Below are positions 51,799 to 64,000 of a stretch of DNA of 64,000 nucleotides, piece by piece. Each line of letters starts with the position of its first letter. Positions within the stretch are counted from its first letter, which is position 1. The notes beneath the pieces were generated by a model that was not told where the DNA came from, did not search any database, and saw only the letters and a program-made list of their open reading frames with translations. Both the position numbers and the translations under genes were made by a program. Source of the stretch: Apostichopus japonicus. Its lineage: Eukaryota; Echinodermata; Holothuroidea; Aspidochirotida; Stichopodidae. Location of the stretch: the NCBI RefSeq assembly GCF_037975245.1, contig NC_092577.1, positions 30,531,398-30,595,397 of the forward strand, read 5' to 3'.

Positions 51799-54700
51799 CA
51801 TGTCAAATTTCAAAACAGTTGAGGGGCAGTCTGCCCGAGGGGAAGAAGAACAACAACCTGTTGCTTATAAGTTATATATGTAAAAAGATCTGATTCGAGT
51901 ACTATGCATTATGGTTTTTGTAGAAAAATATGTCTCCAGTCTTTCATAAACTGTCATAATTGTACGTCAACGAAAAAACTGGAAAATTACTACAATGACT
52001 GGAAGAACTGACCACCAGTGAATCAATTTTTATTGAATGTTCAATCAAGTTTATATCGAGTTAATATTATACCAGTGACTGTTTAGAAACACATAGGGTC
52101 GATATCTTACAAATGCAGTCTGTGTGATTTTTATTTAGGGAGGGGGGAGATGAGGGGGGGGGGATTGCTTGTTCTCTAAAGGATAAAGGTTTTTGGGAAG
52201 ACTAATTAATTAAATATCAATGTAAAGGCTTGATATGAAGTGTGAAACGTGAATTAGTGTAATTCACAGCAAATGACAAAACAAGAAGAAGAAATTTTAC
52301 TGAGCTCTGAAATTAAATAAATGCAACATATTAATCTAGAAGTTGAAACAGTAAATTTTAATTAGGGTAAGCCATTAAGTGAAACCTCAAGTCAAAGCTG
52401 ATTGTCGAAATTAAAATTTATTGAAGTACTAATTTTGTTTTTTATATATATGTATGATATCGCAAAAATTATTAAGCATCCAAGGGCAATATATATGAAT
52501 CCATCTCTCAAAATATTTTAGTGTTTGATGGTTGTTTCCTTGGTTTGTCTATACCCAAAGGTTTCCGACTGACACACACGCCCTGCAAAGAAGTGGTTGA
52601 TAGAGGTTTATAACAAATAAAATGTAAGGCTAGATGGCTCATCAACCAAACATGAATCAATTTTTGAAGCTTATTTAAAGATGTTTTATTTAATTATATG
52701 TTTATAACAGTATTAGAACAGGGTAGTCCAGGGAAAAAATCTATGTTAGACCGACGAATGAGGAACACATTGTAAGCAGTCCTGGTGAAATTTCCATCCA
52801 ATTTCCTTCGTGGCATTCTCAAAAATTGGATAATTGAAATGTGTCATAACCCGTACCTTAGGAGTGAGCTTGACGAAGCAAACAGGCATGATATCCATGA
52901 CAATTGCAAACTGATAGCGAGAATGTGTCTGTTTTCGCTTTTTCACGTTATCGCGTTGACCTTGGATTAGATAGGGTTCCCACTTAACCTACGAGAATGT
53001 GGTTTTAAACTAATATACCAATTACAGTTGTTGGTGTGTGCATTCATTCAATTTTCAAGTAGAAACTTGAAATTACATGTTGAAGAGAGACATAACAGAA
53101 GGTTGTTATCAGCGTGCTGCAATGACATCACAACTTGTTTCCTTCAAAAAAGTGTCAAGTCAAAATTTGTGTAGTTTATCCCGAAAAATGGCACTTATGA
53201 ATTGAGTGAAAAAAATTCCACCAGGATGCTTAGAACATATGTTCCTCTTTCGTCTGTCAAATTTTCATTTGTTTCCTCTTGGCTACCTTTTTGTAAATTC
53301 TGACTTGTAGTACGATGGACACCTAGCCGATTTGCCTCATATTTAGTACATTTGTTCATTCAAATTTCTGTTGAAGTTTTTTTTCTTTTCGAAAAGCTCT
53401 TTTTAGTTTCCAAGATATACACATTTGAATTTGTGATAAATCTGGGGAAACTCATTAAATATGTTCAAGCTATGAGTGTTGAGCTCATCAAAAATTCTTA
53501 TTTTAGGCTTTTAATAAGTTAACCCCTAATTACATATATCAATCAAATAATGTGATGCCTCCTCTTTTTCAAAGAAGGCAATCAAATATTTAAAAAAGAG
53601 CCTTAGGCCACAAACCTGTGATCAGTTGTTCTTGAAACAAAGGTGGTAAGAACAAAGGGATAACATAATAGAACATTAGGCAGTCAATCCCTTTACATCA
53701 TTAATATGCATATTATTAGCTAATATTTATTCATAAATTAAAATATTAATCAAGAAATAGACTTGTACAATAGTCAATCTTTGATGGATTTTGATAGGAG
53801 TTGCAGCTATTTTCATGATTTTCCTTAATGCCTATTAGAGTGATTAGGGCAATGTTTTTCAGTCCAGTTCAGTCCGTAGAGCTTTTACACCTTTTTAATT
53901 GAGTGATGCATTATTTACAAATACGGGACAAATTCCAGGGATTGGTGTTTTTTTATTTTTAGGGAGAAAACACCGGTGCTAATAAACCAAGTAGATTATT
54001 CTTTCGCAAGACTGCCCTGGATTTTATAGCTGTTGTATTTTGTTTGCTAGATAAGTTTCCATGGTAGTATTGTACTGTATATGTTCTTGTTTTATATGCG
54101 TATTACTATACGATAATACTAACCTTGAAACTGAGAGAAACCGTAAATTTCCTTCGTAAAGATGCATTATACGTTAACGTAATATTTATATATATAGTAA
54201 TGCTGTAGTAGTTTTCTTGTTTCCAGAAAAAAAATTATATTCAAATCAATATTTACCTTTAATAAGTGTATGGGAATAAGTGCAATTAAGTATAAGTTTT
54301 TGGTATTAATTTTTTCGGATTCTTGGTTTATATTAGCTATGACATTTATTCTGTTCTTTAATTTCGTACTAATAATTAACCCTGCTTTATTTAACCAAGA
54401 TTGCAAGGAATCCTTTAAGCAAAATCGACATGGTATAAGAAAATAAACTTTTTAAATTCAAAATGTGCGTGTTTTTTTTTTTTCATTTTAAAGTGAAACC
54501 CAAGGTGCAATAGGAAACTGAAATGTGAAATTATCAATAAACCTTAAAATATATCAAATGAATCATAAATGTTTTTGATGCAATTCGATACTAAAATTGT
54601 TAATATTAGACTCTATGGGTTATGACCTCGACTGGTCAACTTCCATTTTGAGTTATAACGAAAGAGTCAATAATGTTGACAATTTTATAATTTGGGACTC

Positions 54701-55106
54701 ACATGTAATTATGACTAATATGAAAAAATGTCTTATAGACCAAATGTTGATAATTGCATCAAAATTCATTGATGATTTGATAATTAACCTTCATTTGGAA
54801 GAGGACAAATATGGCCCAGGGAGAAATCTCACCGTCATCAACTACAATCTAAATTTGTGATAATACTCTGTAAGTTTCCCAAAAAATTTGCCCAACTAAA
54901 ACGAAAATGCTGCTTTAAATTCTAAATAAATTGACTAAAAAGTTGTGACGTCAAATTCAATTTTGAATGTTAACTGTATTTGATTATTATTATTATAAAT
55001 TTAAATCTTGTTTCTTTTTAACATATTAAGAAGTGTGTCTGTATGTAAAGCATGTACATATGTGTGTATATTTTACCTGTCTAACATAGTGACATGGACA
55101 TGATAC
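51799..55106. other. Region downstream of FAM8A1
   Basis: The FAM8A1 3' UTR (to about 52.3 kb or beyond) is followed by AT-rich DNA. Apart from the foldback element at 52751-53256, nothing recognisable was seen. Confidence 0.5.
52751..53256. mobile_element. Foldback (palindromic) element, copy 2
   Basis: The left end GACGAATGAGGAACA and right end TGTTCCTCTTTCGTC are inverted with one mismatch. The arms (CAGTCCTGGTGAAATTT against AAATTCCACCAGGATGCT) continue to a centre near 53000. Layout, length and several blocks match 23013-23518, so the two are one family with arms diverged beyond easy alignment. Confidence 0.6.
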
Positions 55107-55616
55107 TTAAAGGCATTGAAGACTCGCCCCAAACCGCGTGTGGCCATCTGAGAAAGTTAACTTTCTGTTGCTTGCAAGTAACGTTTTGTTTGTGTTGCTA
55201 CAAAATGCAGACAGTAATGAAACGTGATACCTTAATTGTTACCTTTGGCTGGACCTGAGATGTCCATTGCTGTATCGTTTGTATTCTGTGCTGTGGGTAT
55301 TGACCGCAGCTGTATGTACTGACTGTACACTAGTGTCTAATTACCGACGGTAGCAAGCTGTGTGTGTATTTTCTGGGATCGATGGTGGTGTTTAACACTT
55401 CTCAGTGGCGTAGCTACGGGGGGCCTGGGGGGCCGGGGCCCCCATGAAAACGGCTGGCCCCCCCCCACTGCCCCCCCCCACTGGGAATGGGGTAATACAA
55501 AAATGTTGTAAAAAAAGAAAGAAAAAAACACTCATCAGTGCGATTCACTAATATTTTTTGTTCAATAATTTGGGAATTAGAGTTACACAATTTTCTCGTC
55601 TGCATCTGGCAGAACT

Positions 55617-57406
55617 TATTTGGAATTGGGTGTTGTGTGTGGGCGTGCAGGGGGGCCAAAAAAACCTGATTTATGATTTATGAAAAAAATAGAAATCATA
55701 TAGACAAAAAGCCTTTCCCGGTCAGATAATTACACGAAATTGGTGTATAACAAAGACAAGGGTGTCTTCTACTCCACGTCTAATTTTAATGTCGATGGGT
55801 GTTTCAGAGAGGGGACAAGAGAGTGGGCTGAAAAGAGAGGGTGTTCCAAATTGTGCACTTATAAAGAACACGTATTTCTATCGGGTCCTTTGGGACCACG
55901 TATCTCCCGAACGGAAGCAGATATGGACCTGGGAGTGGCAGATTTGCGCTCCTGAGCATCGATTACTCCCTGTTACGTCATTTGGGCGAAATCGATTTTG
56001 GGTCAGTTTTGGAAAACTGCAAATCAGGTTTTTGGCCCCCACGCCCCCACACAACACCCAATTCCAAATTAAACTTCAGATTCGTAATCAGCGTGTCGCG
56101 AACTACCAGAAAAGATACACATTTATCGCAATTGCGACAACAAGTTTTTTCATCTCAAGAAAAAGTAAGACCGAAAAACTTTTACGACGAACAAAGGTTT
56201 AAAATCTTTTGTTGTCCCTAAAAGTTTTTCCGTTTTCTATTGTTCCTCTGAAAAGTTGCAAACTGAGCGAAATAAAAGGGCGCTCGACGCATCTTGCCAG
56301 TGATACGTGATTTCAAAGCAGTCAAATCAAACCTTTGTTTGTCATCTTGAGTTTTATCTTGACATTTATGAATAAATGGGTCAAATTTTGGCAAAAACTG
56401 CTTACGGTTTTTTTAGGTGAAAAAACTTTTTGTCGCAAAGGTGATAAATGTGTATCTTTTCTGGTAGTTCGCGACACGCTGATTACGAATCTGAAGTTTA
56501 TTTTGGAATTGGGTGTTGTGTGTGGGCGTACAGGGGGGGGGGGCAACAAAACCTGATTAATGATTTATGAAAAAAATAGAAATCATATAGACAAAAAGCC
56601 TTTCCCGGTCAGATAATTACACGAAATTAGTGTTTAAAAAAAACAAGGGTGTCTTCTACTCCACGTCTAATTTTAATGTCGATGGGTTTTTCAGAGAGGA
56701 CAAGAGAGTGGGCTGAAAAGAGGGGGTTTTCCAAATTGTGCACTAATAAAGAACACGTATTTCTATCGGGTCCTTTGGGACCACGTATCTCCCGAACGGA
56801 AGCAGATATGGACCTGGGAGTTGCAGATTTGGGCTCCTGAGCATCGATTACTCCCTGTTACGTCATTTGGGCGAAATCGATTTGGGTCGATTTTGGGTCA
56901 CGTTTGGAAAACTGCAAATCAGGTTTTTGGCCCCCCACGCCCCCACGCAACACCCAATTCCAAAATAAACTTCAGATTCATAATCAGCGTGTCGCGAACT
57001 ACCAGAAAAGATACATATTTATTGCATTTGCGACAACAAGTTTTTTCATCTCAAGAAAAAGTAAGACCGAAAAACTTTTACGACGAACAAAGGTTTAAAA
57101 TCTTTTGTTGTCCCTAAAAGTTTTTCCGTTTTCTATTGTTCCTCTGAAAAGTTGCAAACTGAGTGAAATAAAAGGGCGCTCGACGCATCTCGCCAGTGAT
57201 ACGTGATTTCAAAGCAGTCAAATCAAACCTTTGTTTGTCATCTTGAGTTTTATCTTGACATTTATGAATAAATGTGTCAAATTTGGACAAAAATTTGGGC
57301 AAAAACTGCTTACGGTTGTTTTAGGTGAAAAAACTTTTTGTCGCAAAGGCGATAAATGTGTATCTTTTCTGGTAGTTTGCGACACGCTGATTACGAATCT
57401 GAAGTT
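55617..57406. repeat. Tandem dimer of inverted-repeat modules (A-B-A-B)
   Basis: Module A (about 55617-56071 and 56499-56967) is bounded by TTGGAATTGGGTGTTGTGTG and its complement. Module B (56072-56498 and 56968-57406) is bounded by AACTTCAGATTCGTAATCAG-type arms, inverted over about 95 bp. The unit repeats with a period of about 883 bp and small differences. It is described as MITE-like modules; the function is unknown. Confidence 0.8.
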
Positions 57407-57839
57407 CAAGAATAATACAATATCTGTAGTAATCATTTGGCACTGCTAATCAAATCTGACAGTTGAAAATTGTTAGATTAACATACAATGGTTATGAGCT
57501 CAAGTTCAATGTTTCATCAGTCTATTAACAATACTACAATATCCATATTGGAGAATTATGACCCTTCTTGTTTGTGAGATTCAAACTCCATGTACAGCAT
57601 GTTGGTTCCTTCTCTAGGCAGGAATAACTGAATCCGCTTGCTAGGTAGGAGGTAGTCCGAGTAATCAGAGAGTTCGGATGGGCACAACTGCACAAGCTCC
57701 AGGTAGCACTGGCCCCCGTAGTTTGGACATTAACAACAGTCCGGCTATAGGGCTGAGGTGTCGGGATCATAATCACCTGCAGCCAGGCGTTATCTGTAGC
57801 ATATGCCCCCCAACTTTCTTTTTCCTATAAAAACATAGG

Positions 57840-57996
57840 TGAATTTCACTCCATGGGAGTGATCACTGAGCACATTCCGGTATAAGAGTGAATTTCCACT
57901 CCATTGGAGTAAATCTTAACTCCAATAGAGTTAAATTTCACTCTTAATTTGAAGTGCGCCGAGTGATCACTCCAATAGAATGAAATCCACTCATTT
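57840..57996. mobile_element. Small foldback element
   Basis: Two imperfect inverted arms of about 72 bp share GAGTGATCACT and ACTCCAATGGAGT-type motifs (for example GGGAGTGATCACTGAG on the left, CCGAGTGATCACTCC on the right). No coding sequence. Confidence 0.65.
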
Positions 57997-58670
57997 GTTT
58001 TTAGAGTGTTGCTAGATATATGAAGAAGAAATTTACATACCAATACATGTTATCGGTCATCGATTGGCACAAAAACCCAGATTCTGATGACAGCTGCCTC
58101 AAGAAACCCAATAAATGGCCTAATTAGCACCGAGCCAACAATGTGGACCATTACCGAAACATCGATGCGTGTTAGTCTTCCATCCCCTTCCTCTAATGCT
58201 ATTTAAGTCCACATGTGGGCATATCTAGCAAACCTACCGGTAGCCCACAGGGGTTTGAGTTGGGAGAAAGGCCTTGACACCTTGAAACGAAAAATGATGC
58301 CAACTTCCCTCCAGTTAAAAGTCTGGCTGAGTTGGCAAGGCCAGTCAGCATGAAAGAGAAAAAACTTTTTTTTGCATTTCTGTCACCAAAGTTGTACATC
58401 TTTTTGGTTGCTATTTTGCCTCACAGGTGCCATCTCCTGCGATCTGGGGGGTGCTGAAATCTCAAATTTTCTCTGTACGCTCCGCGCCAACCAAGGTGGC
58501 GCTCCGCTTAGATAGTAACCACCACCCCCCCACAAGAAAGAACAGCCCCCCATGGCCCCCCACTCAAAAATCCTAGCTACGCCATTGACACTTCTGTTAC
58601 ACCTCATTCGAAACTAGGTCAAGTTACCGGCATTAGACGTTCTTTTTGCGCGAGTTTTCACACCCTTTAA

Positions 58671-61600
58671 ATAATATGAACAGTTTCTAAGCTTACATAA
58701 ACATGCTGTACCAGCAAAAACTGCATTAAGGTGCTCCATTTGGACGAGCTGAAATTTTCGTACACAGGCTTTTTCGGAACAGCAGTGGTCGATGATTTGT
58801 CCAACAATGCTCAGTATCTGTAATTATTAATATCTAACTCTTTGCGTGTCCTGTGAATTAGTTGGTCATTTCTTAGTCGAACTCAATGATTAAAATTTGG
58901 TTGAACTTATATAGGAAGGTCTCTCATATCTGGCCCAGGGAAGTATTTAATGTACAAAATTTGGTGTACAGCAGGACTTGTCAGTATTAAAAGTTCTGTA
59001 TTGTTCAAAAACCAAAAAAACTATGTTTTTTTGACAGTCTTGGTATAAACATGGCTTGATACTTGTCTATCAATTTGCCCATTTATGTTTAGCATGTTGT
59101 TATGTATCACCACATGAATATATTTTCTGTGACTACCGGACAACAGATAAAACAACAGAAAACAGATAAAAATTAGCCCTGTAATAGTGAATTATCTTAA
59201 TCCACCCGGCAGGATACCGTTAATTCTGGGATTGGCTAAAAACCACGGTACTGAACATCGTTTTGGACTTTGTACAAATTACTTACTCTTCGCTGTTGTG
59301 TTGTTCAAACGTATTTCTCTATAAAATGTTTGATTTTGCGATCAAGGTGATATGTAATATAACCTTGACTTGTTATTTACACCTTTTTGGGGGGGGGGGG
59401 GGTGGGGGGTCCGACACGGTAGAAAATACAAACAATTGATAAGGTACAACAATTTGACTTCTGTTGTTATTTGTTAGTTTTCAGGTTTAAAGTCAAAATT
59501 CATACCATTTTGGAATGACTTTGTACCAAGGGCGTAGGAACCGGGGGGCTGGGGGCGCCAGCCCCCCCAGTGAAAAACATGGAGGGGCGGAAATATCATT
59601 CCGCCCCCCCCCCCGCCCGCTTCGCAAGTCAGAAAACCCCTTTTTCATTTCCAAATGAGAAAAAAATCTCATTTGGAGCACCAAATTGCATCTAAGGCCA
59701 GGTGAAAATGCAAAATTATTTACAAAGTGGAATAGGTGTTGAAGTGTGCTATATTGCACCAAATTGCATCTGAGGCCACCTGGAAATGCAAAAATTTCCA
59801 AAGGGGAGGGGGACACCCCCTCCCCTTAAACCCCTCCCCCAGGCCGGCCATCAGGCTTCAGCCCCCCCTCCCACTCAAAAGTACCTTCCTACGCCACTGC
59901 TATGTACAGAGGGCAAGGTCATTTAAACTTGTTTGATATCATGTGATTTTACAATCTGTTACCTATGTAAACAGCATACACCATCAATGATATACCTCTG
60001 TATTAAGCAGACACACGCCCCTTCCCACACCCATCACCAATGGGGACTATATTTCCCCCTCCCCCGAAAAAAATCTTACCGTATCTCGGGAAACTTCTCG
60101 CAGTTGTCGGCATCATAGTCTTGTTGGGCCAATGATCCTTCCAAAATAACACGTATTCACCTGCTTATGTGGACATAATTTTGCCGGATACGAAAATTGT
60201 CAGCACCCCTCGGGTTGGTTGTTGGACCCTCGTGACGACCCAACTGACATGGTTAGTGATATATCTCTGTAATTGGACATGATCCCTGCCCTTGACTTGC
60301 ACACTCTTTTCGGTTACTTGCTCTGTCCCACCCCCCCCACCCCCGGCCCTTTCCACAACCCCTTCTCTCATATATAATGTAGCAAAATAGTATGAGATAA
60401 AACCATATATCACATAACTCATTAATATCTTATACCTCCTTTAATTCTCCTAAAACATATCCCAGGAAAGTTCAGTACCAAGAAGTCATAAAAGATTAAG
60501 AATATATGAAATTAATGTTGGTGATGAGTTAAGATCTAGTTTTAAGCATCAAGGTATTTGAGACTATACATTATTTGGTGTGGTCTCTTTTTGACACCTA
60601 TTTTAGGTCTGCCAATAGCAGTCTTAAAACTGAATCGTGAACTAAATATTCATGCAAACATTGTCAAGTGTAAATTGTCACCCCCTGCCTCCTCCTCCTC
60701 CACCCCCCTCCCCCCCCCCAGTTTGTTTTCATCTCTATCTTTCTCCAGCCACCACTTTCTTGCGGGTATTCAGTCTTGGCTATCATCACATCTTGTACGT
60801 TTTAGGCATGATGTAGGCCAGTGATGCAGAACTATTGAAAGCCAAGGCCAACTTCAAGGAAATTGGATTTAATCCTAAAACTGAAGCGACGAAGGACAGC
60901 TCAATTAATACTGACAAACCAGCAGTTTATGATTGTTGAGTCACGGCATGAACTTCCCACCTTGGCTTATCGTTGTATGGAAAAGATCCAACAGTCTCTT
61001 TTCGACACAAGTATGCCTTAGTCCCAAAAGGGGTTTATTGTACAAGCAACCAGATATCTATGCTTCAACATATGCTTCATCTTAAGTAATACCTCATCCT
61101 CCAAGAGTGTGGGGGGTGAAGAGGGTGAAGGGGGTGAGGGTAGGTTAGTACCCAAATCTGAGTTGGATCTTCAGTCCACACTCTGGATTCACGGCAGCGC
61201 CTATAATTTAATTCAATTTTATTTTACAATAAAAAAAACTTCAGCAAAATAATAATAAGAAGAACCCGAATTTTTTCGTTATTGAAAGTTTTGTTAATCT
61301 TTTGTATTACGCTTCACCTCTTGGAAGTTACAATAGAAAAATACTGCATAATTTGTGGAAGAAACAGTCTGCTCAATATATAAAATAAATGTCTTTGAGG
61401 AGATAAAAGAAGAAAAAGTCACGGGTGCTTTTTTGGAAGATTTTCGTACGAAGAATGTTCGATACACATGATACCCATACACACACAAAAAAAAAATTAA
61501 AAAGTCGAGGCCTTTGGCCTGCCAAGAAGTTACAGTGGTTACAAAATCATAACGTCATTATACGACTAAGATGGAAACTAGATGAAAATGAAAAGAAAAA

Positions 61601-64000
61601 AAATTGCAACGTCTATAATAAGGTGCATGTATACTTCTTTCAGAGTGTAAATAAAGTGTTGGTTACAGTCTGAATTGAAGAAGTGACAAAGTATTACGCC
61701 CGTTTCTCTGCCCATTATTGATGCCATCCTGCTTGATGGTGATCCTTACAACATTATGAGTACCAAGATGTCAGATTGATTGAGTCCTCTTGATAAAAGT
61801 GTTAAGCATGGTTGTAATGCAAAGGAAGCCATACATTTACCTGTAAATCCAGGAACATGATTTTAATTTCGCCCTCTTCCCCTCCCTCCCCCCTACCTTC
61901 CAGATAAAATACAATACAATATAATATAATATGCAGGCCGAAGAAAACAAAGCTTTCTTTGTGTTAGAGAAAGGGTTCATGTCATGTCGTGTACCTGAGG
62001 ACATAACACATTCAGGACACATTTAAGACATCACCGTGACATTAATTCCAGCCGAGAAATCCTTTAAGTTTAAATAGAGAAATGTTAAGATACATGCGAT
62101 TTCAGATCGATGCAATTTACTCACTATTTGCGATGCCCTCAAACAGGTCCGCTTTCTTACACTAATTTTCTGTGGCCTTTTAACCTCATTAGTTAACGAT
62201 TCTAGATTACATAGCTTCTAAATTTGACCAACGTAGCAGTTTTCTAGTACGAACCAGCCAATGTTTCTTCTCTTATCTGTGAAACATCTCTAACTTTCTT
62301 TTTTTCTCTGTTCCACCCGATATAAACAAAAAGTAAAAACAAAAGGTGAAATGTTTTTTTAAGTTATTGCCAAAAAGTGATAGGAATTGAAATTGAAATT
62401 GAAAGAAGAAGTTTTTAAAGTGAATACAAATAGGAGAGATGAATATGCTACTCTTAAAGTATGTGACTTGTGTGTCAGGCACAAAACAAAATGCACTGCT
62501 ACTGCCAATGACTGTGATAAGTATCAACCAAACAAAAAAATATATAAATTTAAAGTTTATTTTTACAAAAATTTGGATGAAATTCATCTCTGGTGACTTG
62601 TCGGAGAATACATTAATAGTTACCTCCAGTAACGATACCTGAATGATTAAAAAAAATAATAATAATAATAAAAATGCTATTGCCTTTATAAACATCTCTC
62701 TTACTCCCTCTTGAAACATCCTCCCCAACCTGTCACTCTCCCCCACCCCTCCCCCACCACTGACACACAAGCTGCACATCAGTCTTCAAGACAACGATAC
62801 CTCTTTTTCATAGCACAGTAAGTGCAGGACTGACGGTGAACACTCCCTTAATAATATACTCCCACACATAGACCCATAGACCTACGACCCACCCCCCACC
62901 CACCTCCCTGACTGACCCCAATCCCCCTCCCTTCTCCACTGCACTACTGCTGAAACGAGCTGATTAACCTTTGCAATGCCGATGTTATTGGCATAATAAA
63001 GTTACAACTTTAGAGGTCAAATATGGAAACAAACTAGGCACTGGATCTTCAACCCATCATATCTTCTTAAGAATACAACATATACTTAATAAATAATATA
63101 CTTAAAGTGAAATTAAATTTCACTGAACGCTCATGGGCGGTTATTACAGTAAAAGTACTATCACAGATTACGCAATCTTGTGATTCACCACCACGGCCTA
63201 CTTTAAGATTATCGTAAATATATTAAGTACTGCATGATGAAATGAAACAAATATATACTTGCCAAGTCGCCTAAGAAAGAAAATAATATCTGTGCAAACG
63301 CAGAGTTTGATCATGACGTCCAATAAATGTTTGCAGTACGCAGTCTTATTAAAAAAAATAATGAAAAAAAAAATATTACAACTTAATAGAATCTACAATC
63401 AGTTCATTTGGAAGTTATAGGTAAGCCGAACAGAAACTTCTTTATACGTACATCAGTTACGACAACCACTCACTGAAAATGAGAGATGTAAAATTCTCCT
63501 TACTATCTGTCATATTCTAGTGTGCAGCATGATAAGTACAAACATAAGTACAAATATACCACTGATAGTGTTGGTGTATGTAACCCTTGACCCGACATAC
63601 GACCTTTGTGCAGACACCCATTCTGATACACTATTGTCATGAGAACTTAATTAAATAAACTTAAAAGAAAAAAACAGCCAGATGATGTTCCAACCTGAAG
63701 TGGTTGACGTCAAATGTTATGAAACGAACAGAAAGAAAAGAAAAAAAATTCAGGGACCTGTATATGCAGACCTGGCAAAACAAGAGGGTTGCTACAAAAC
63801 AGAAGTATAAATAGTGACAATCCTGTAAAGTTATAAATGTGAGAAAAGCTACGCAAAAAGTGGTATGGAAGACATGATTTTCCTACATTCAAATTAATAC
63901 TCTCAACGCCAACTCATTTAGTTACTGACGCTGAATACCAGCAACATGAATGTTTAAATGTTAAATCTATACAAAATGAATGATGGAATGATCATTAATA
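58671..64000. other. Gene-poor 3' end of the window
   Basis: Apart from the MITE at 59527-59899, no gene, RNA or classified repeat was recognised. It contains several C- and G-runs and A/T-rich tracts. The longest open frame (62273-62779, minus) is hydrophobic low-complexity sequence with no family resemblance. Confidence 0.5.
59527..59899. mobile_element. hAT-like MITE
   Basis: The left end CAAGGGCGTAGGAACC and right end CTTCCTACGCCACTG are inverted with mismatches. They are flanked by CTTTGTAC and CTATGTAC, an 8-bp duplication with one mismatch. Inside, GCACCAAATTGCATCTRAGGCC occurs twice (about 59679 and 59757). No transposase. Confidence 0.75.

Larger units (their letters stand above)
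55403..58587. mobile_element. 3.2-kb hAT-like composite element
   Basis: The left end CAGTGGCGTAGCTA (55403) and right end TAGCTACGCCATTG (58574-58587) are inverted repeats with one mismatch. They are flanked by an exact 8-bp duplication ACACTTCT (55395-55402 and 58588-58595). The interior holds two copies of an 883-bp unit (about 55617-57406), each made of two inverted-repeat-bounded modules, and a separate small foldback at 57840-57996. No transposase was recognised, and open frames inside are short. Confidence 0.85.
55107..58670. mobile_element. TTAA-flanked MITE, copy 2, split by a hAT-like element
   Basis: The left part 55107-55402 and right part 58596-58670 together match the MITE at 50278-50655, including terminal TTAA on both sides (55107-55110 and 58667-58670). 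The hAT-like element 55403-58587 and its target duplication interrupt it. Confidence 0.75.

Noticed and set aside
55762-56202. 146-codon open frame in the composite element
   Set aside because: Partly repeated in the second unit with frame disruptions. It runs across module boundaries and has no domain resemblance.
62273-62779. 168-codon minus-strand open frame
   Set aside because: Composed mainly of F, L and I from T-rich tracts; no signal of a conserved protein.

Overview
This is a 64 kb window of an animal nuclear genome. Genes are split into many short exons with GT-AG introns, coding density is low, and transposons and simple repeats are abundant. All five genes are conserved metazoan families. 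An axonemal dynein light-intermediate chain points to a ciliated animal. The coding sequences and the repeat style (many short hAT-like elements with G-rich ends, Ty3-type LTR elements, foldback elements) suggest a marine invertebrate deuterostome, perhaps an echinoderm. That placement is inference; no species marker is visible.

Layout. (1) 1-5,265, + strand: the 3' half of a cytoplasmic poly(A)-binding protein gene (fourth RRM, linker, MLLE domain), with a hAT-like MITE in one intron. (2) About 6,880-7,316: a 27-bp G-rich minisatellite. (3) 9,575-13,560, - strand: complete DNALI1/p28 dynein light-intermediate chain in six exons. (4) 13,746-21,285, + strand: complete EMC2 in ten exons, head-to-head with DNALI1 and starting 185 bp away. 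Exon 7's 3' end and splice donor are tandemly triplicated, and a tandem array of hairpin-forming 115-bp units lies between the stop codon and the first poly(A) signal. (5) 22.3-27.6 kb: intergenic DNA with a foldback element and a tandem pair of tRNA-derived sequences. (6) 27,724-47,895, - strand: complete TRMT11 (tRNA m2G10 methyltransferase subunit) in eleven exons. Its 8.2-kb first intron holds a nested stack: a Ty3/gypsy LTR element inside a hAT-like element inside another hAT-like element, each with perfect target-site duplications. (7) 48,268-51,798, + strand: complete FAM8A1 (RDD membrane protein of the HRD1 ERAD complex) in five exons, head-to-head with TRMT11. (8) 51.8-64 kb: no recognisable gene. 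It holds a foldback element, a TTAA-flanked MITE split by a 3.2-kb hAT-like composite with an A-B-A-B arrangement of inverted-repeat modules, and another hAT-like MITE.

The genes do not form one pathway. PABPC acts in mRNA translation and stability, TRMT11 in tRNA modification, EMC2 in membrane-protein insertion at the ER, FAM8A1 in ER-associated degradation, and DNALI1 in ciliary inner-arm dynein. Two divergent gene pairs (DNALI1/EMC2 and TRMT11/FAM8A1) probably share bidirectional promoters.

Exon boundaries were derived by hand from splice sites, reading phase and recalled family similarity. Every junction listed keeps frame, but none has transcript support here. I did not find a convincing new protein-coding system. 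The most unusual signals are structural: the triplicated splice donor, the 3'-UTR hairpin array, the G-quadruplex minisatellite, and the nested and composite transposons.
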